From: Candidatus Moranbacteria bacterium UBA4824
GTDB taxonomy: Bacteria > Patescibacteriota > Minisyncoccia > Moranbacterales > UBA2206
Length of the DNA: 6,232 bases
Direction of reading: 5' to 3'
NCBI GenBank assembly: GCA_002400405.1
Contig: DHFM01000069.1
Location: forward strand, 1 to 6,232
How positions within the stretch are numbered: position 1 is the stretch's first letter; each line of letters begins with the position of its first letter. Under the pieces are notes generated by a model. That model made no database searches. It was not told the DNA's origin and worked only from the letters and a program-made list of their open reading frames with translations. A program made the translations under genes and the position numbers. Shown one piece after another: positions 4,593-6,232 of the stretch.

Positions 4593-6232
4593 TTATTTTT
4601 TGAGCACCGAAAGAAAAGCTTCCGGTGGGATAGAAACTCGTCCAATATTTTTCATTTTCTTTTTGCCTTTTTTTTGTTTTTCTAAGAGTTTTCTTTTTCT
4701 GGTGATATCTCCGCCATAAAGTCCACTGATAACATCCTTTCGAAAAGCTTTGATAGTTTCGCGCGCAATGATTTTTCCGCCAATAGAAGCTTGAATAGCC
4801 ACTTGAAAATTTTGGCGAGGAATAACATCTTTCAGTTTTGTCACTACTCTCTTTCCTTCTGAATTAGCCTTTTCTCTCGGCACAATCCGTGAAAAAGCGT
4901 CAATTTTTTCTTCCGCTACTAGTATATCCATTTTCACTAAATCATATGAACGATAATCCTTAACTTCATAATTCATCGAAGCATAACCAGAAGAAGCGCT
5001 TTTCAAATCATCATGCAGATTCGTCACTACATCCGTGAGCGGACAATCAAATTTAATCACCATTCTTTCGCTGTCTAAATACTCAGTGTCTTGATACTGC
5101 GCTCGAGTATTATTCATTACCTCCATAATCAGACCAAGATAATTAGAAGGAGAAACGATTTCCAAGCTCACATATGGTTCAAAAACTTCTTCTATTTCCG
5201 AAGGATCAGGAAATTCTGTCGGTGAATATACTTTTACCCTGTGGAATAAATTTCGCTCTGCGAAATTATCCCGCCCAGCGGGATATTCCACAGGGTGAAC
5301 TCCTTTTGGTTTATTTCTCAATTTTATTTCATAAACAACACTAGGAGTAGTGACGGTTGGATTGATTTGAAATTCTCTCTGCAGACGAGATTGAATAATT
5401 TCCAAATGCAAAAGTCCTAAAAATCCACAACGGAAACCACGCCCCAAGGCTAAATTAGATTCCGGCTCAAAAACGAAAGAGGCATCATTAAGCTTGAGTT
5501 TGTCGAGCGAATCACGCATCAAATTATAATCATCGCCTTCTACCGGATAGAAACTAGCATAAACCATCGGCACAACTTCCTTGTAACCGGGTAATGGCTC
5601 AACATTTGAAATCTGACCTTTGACTTTTAGCATTGTGATAGTGTCCCCCACCTTGCACTCTCCAACACTCTTAAGACCAGTTGCAATGTAGCCAATTTCA
5701 CCCACAGAAAGTTTTTCTGCCTTCACTAATTCTGGCTTGAAATAGCCCACTTCAATCACATCACTTTTTTTGTCGTTTATCATCATGATAATTTCTTCTT
5801 CCGCACGAATTTCTCCATCAAAAACTCGCACATGCGCTAGCACTCCCTTGTAGGTATCATATTTTGAATCAAAAATAAGCGCGCGCAAAGTTTTTTGAGA
5901 ATCCTCCTTGGGCGCTGGAATTTTTTGTGCAATTATTTCCAAGAGCCCTAGGACACCTTGACCGGTTTTGCCGGAAACTTCCAAAATTTCTTCTTCTTTG
6001 CATCCTAGGATATGCACAATTTCTTTTTTGGCTTTTTCTACATTAGCATTTGGCAAATCGATTTTATTGACTACAGGAATGATTTCCAAATTATGATCAA
6101 TGGCTTGGTATAGATTGGCGAGCGTTTGCGCTTGCACACCCTTGGTCGCATCCACCAAAAGCACCGCCCCTTCTACCGCTGCGAGCGACCTTGAAACTTC
6201 ATAGCCAAAATCCACATGCCCTGGGGTATCAA
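4593..6232 (-). CDS. lepA: Elongation factor 4 (LepA), N-terminus cut by window edge
   Basis: Translational GTPase LepA/EF4, which binds ribosomes and acts on stalled or mistranslocated states, with effects on initiation and assembly also reported. The visible part is 545 residues, starting inside the switch II motif DTPGH (His is residue 5, the catalytic His of the family). The start codon and P-loop, about 75-80 residues, lie beyond the right edge; a GTG at 6215 is an internal Val, not a start. Seen: NKID (55-58), the SGKTG motif, the beta-barrel domain, LNDASFVFEPES and GRGFRCGFLGLLHLEIIQ, and the LepA-specific C-terminal domain (IPRQNFQVAIQASIGGKIIAR, YGGDITRKRKLLEKQK, ending PPEAFLSVLKK). 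The C-terminal domain separates LepA from EF-G. About 22 extra residues (312-333) break the usual VVYE...PTEFPDP region and are encoded by a palindromic element. No terminator follows; the next gene starts 38 bases downstream. Confidence 0.97.
   Translation of the reverse strand, partial: DTPGHVDFGYEVSRSLAAVEGAVLLVDATKGVQAQTLANLYQAIDHNLEIIPVVNKIDLPNANVEKAKKEIVHILGCKEEEILEVSGKTGQGVLGLLEIIAQKIPAPKEDSQKTLRALIFDSKYDTYKGVLAHVRVFDGEIRAEEEIIMMINDKKSDVIEVGYFKPELVKAEKLSVGEIGYIATGLKSVGECKVGDTITMLKVKGQISNVEPLPGYKEVVPMVYASFYPVEGDDYNLMRDSLDKLKLNDASFVFEPESNLALGRGFRCGFLGLLHLEIIQSRLQREFQINPTVTTPSVVYEIKLRNKPKGVHPVEYPAGRDNFAERNLFHRVKVYSPTEFPDPSEIEEVFEPYVSLEIVSPSNYLGLIMEVMNNTRAQYQDTEYLDSERMVIKFDCPLTDVVTNLHDDLKSASSGYASMNYEVKDYRSYDLVKMDILVAEEKIDAFSRIVPREKANSEGKRVVTKLKDVIPRQNFQVAIQASIGGKIIARETIKAFRKDVISGLYGGDITRKRKLLEKQKKGKKKMKNIGRVSIPPEAFLSVLKK
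5236..5296. repeat. In-frame palindromic element with three stems inside lepA
   Basis: A 61-base element with perfect 13-base outer arms, ACCCTGTGGAATA (5236-5248) and TATTCCACAGGGT (5284-5296). Between them lie two perfect hairpins: AATTTCGC/GCGAAATT with loop TCT (5249-5267), and ATCCCGC/GCGGGAT with loop CCA (5268-5284). Together they form a three-way junction with almost no unpaired bases. It encodes HPVEYPAGRDNF followed by AERNLFHRVK in LepA, residues that find no counterpart in the Escherichia coli protein between the VVYE strand and the DNPS/SPTEFPDP region. The structure is too regular to come from codon choice alone. It looks like a mobile palindromic repeat inserted in frame, as known for Rickettsia palindromic elements; membership in a named family is not claimed. 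Confidence 0.82.

Noticed and set aside
4555..4600. Possible terminator after lepA
   Set aside because: The only inverted repeat is about 4 bases long and the T-run is on the wrong strand for lepA; the next gene starts 38 bases on, which favours read-through.
6213..6215. GTG as a possible lepA start
   Set aside because: It encodes the conserved Val of the DTPGHVDF motif, and the frame stays open to the window edge with DTPGH intact upstream.
1..6232. Alternative genetic code (TGA as Gly or Trp, as in some Patescibacteria)
   Set aside because: All genes read through in the standard code, end in TAA, and keep conserved motifs without any in-frame TGA.

Overview
The window looks like a chromosomal piece from an uncultivated bacterium of the Patescibacteria (Candidate Phyla Radiation), most likely Parcubacteria-like. 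This is an inference from style, not from a marker gene. The DNA is AT-rich, every supported gene lies on the minus strand with short gaps, all six visible stop codons are TAA, start sites have A/T-rich leaders without convincing Shine-Dalgarno sequences, and several proteins (the anchored foldase, the FtsB-like protein with a WWDYFF tail, the tiny membrane protein) resemble families I associate with that group. The standard bacterial code fits throughout: no in-frame TGA is needed.

Read in the direction of transcription (right to left): lepA (elongation factor 4; N-terminus cut by the right edge), a 36-residue one-helix membrane protein, an FtsB/DivIC-like division protein, a membrane-anchored SurA/PrsA-like foldase with a rearranged parvulin domain, a spacer with a 24-bp perfect palindrome, a 59-residue [4Fe-4S] ferredoxin, an HtrA/DegP-type serine protease with one PDZ domain, a spacer with a GC-rich palindrome and a possible promoter, and clpB (disaggregase; C-terminal half cut by the left edge). 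The first four genes are separated by 37, 19 and 3 bases and probably form one transcript. Ferredoxin, htrA and clpB have gaps of about 75-105 bases and may be separate units.

Most of the genes serve protein quality and the envelope: LepA helps stalled ribosomes, the foldase and HtrA handle proteins outside the membrane, ClpB rescues cytosolic aggregates, and the FtsB-like protein belongs to the division machinery. No RNA genes, insertion sequences, CRISPR arrays or defence system are visible. No stretch longer than about 110 bases lacks a gene.

The most unusual signals are (1) a 61-bp three-stem palindromic element sitting in frame inside lepA and adding roughly 22 residues to the protein, like the protein-coding palindromic elements of Rickettsia; and (2) a parvulin domain whose first beta strand seems to have moved from the start to the end of the domain, with the usual strand-1 histidine replaced.
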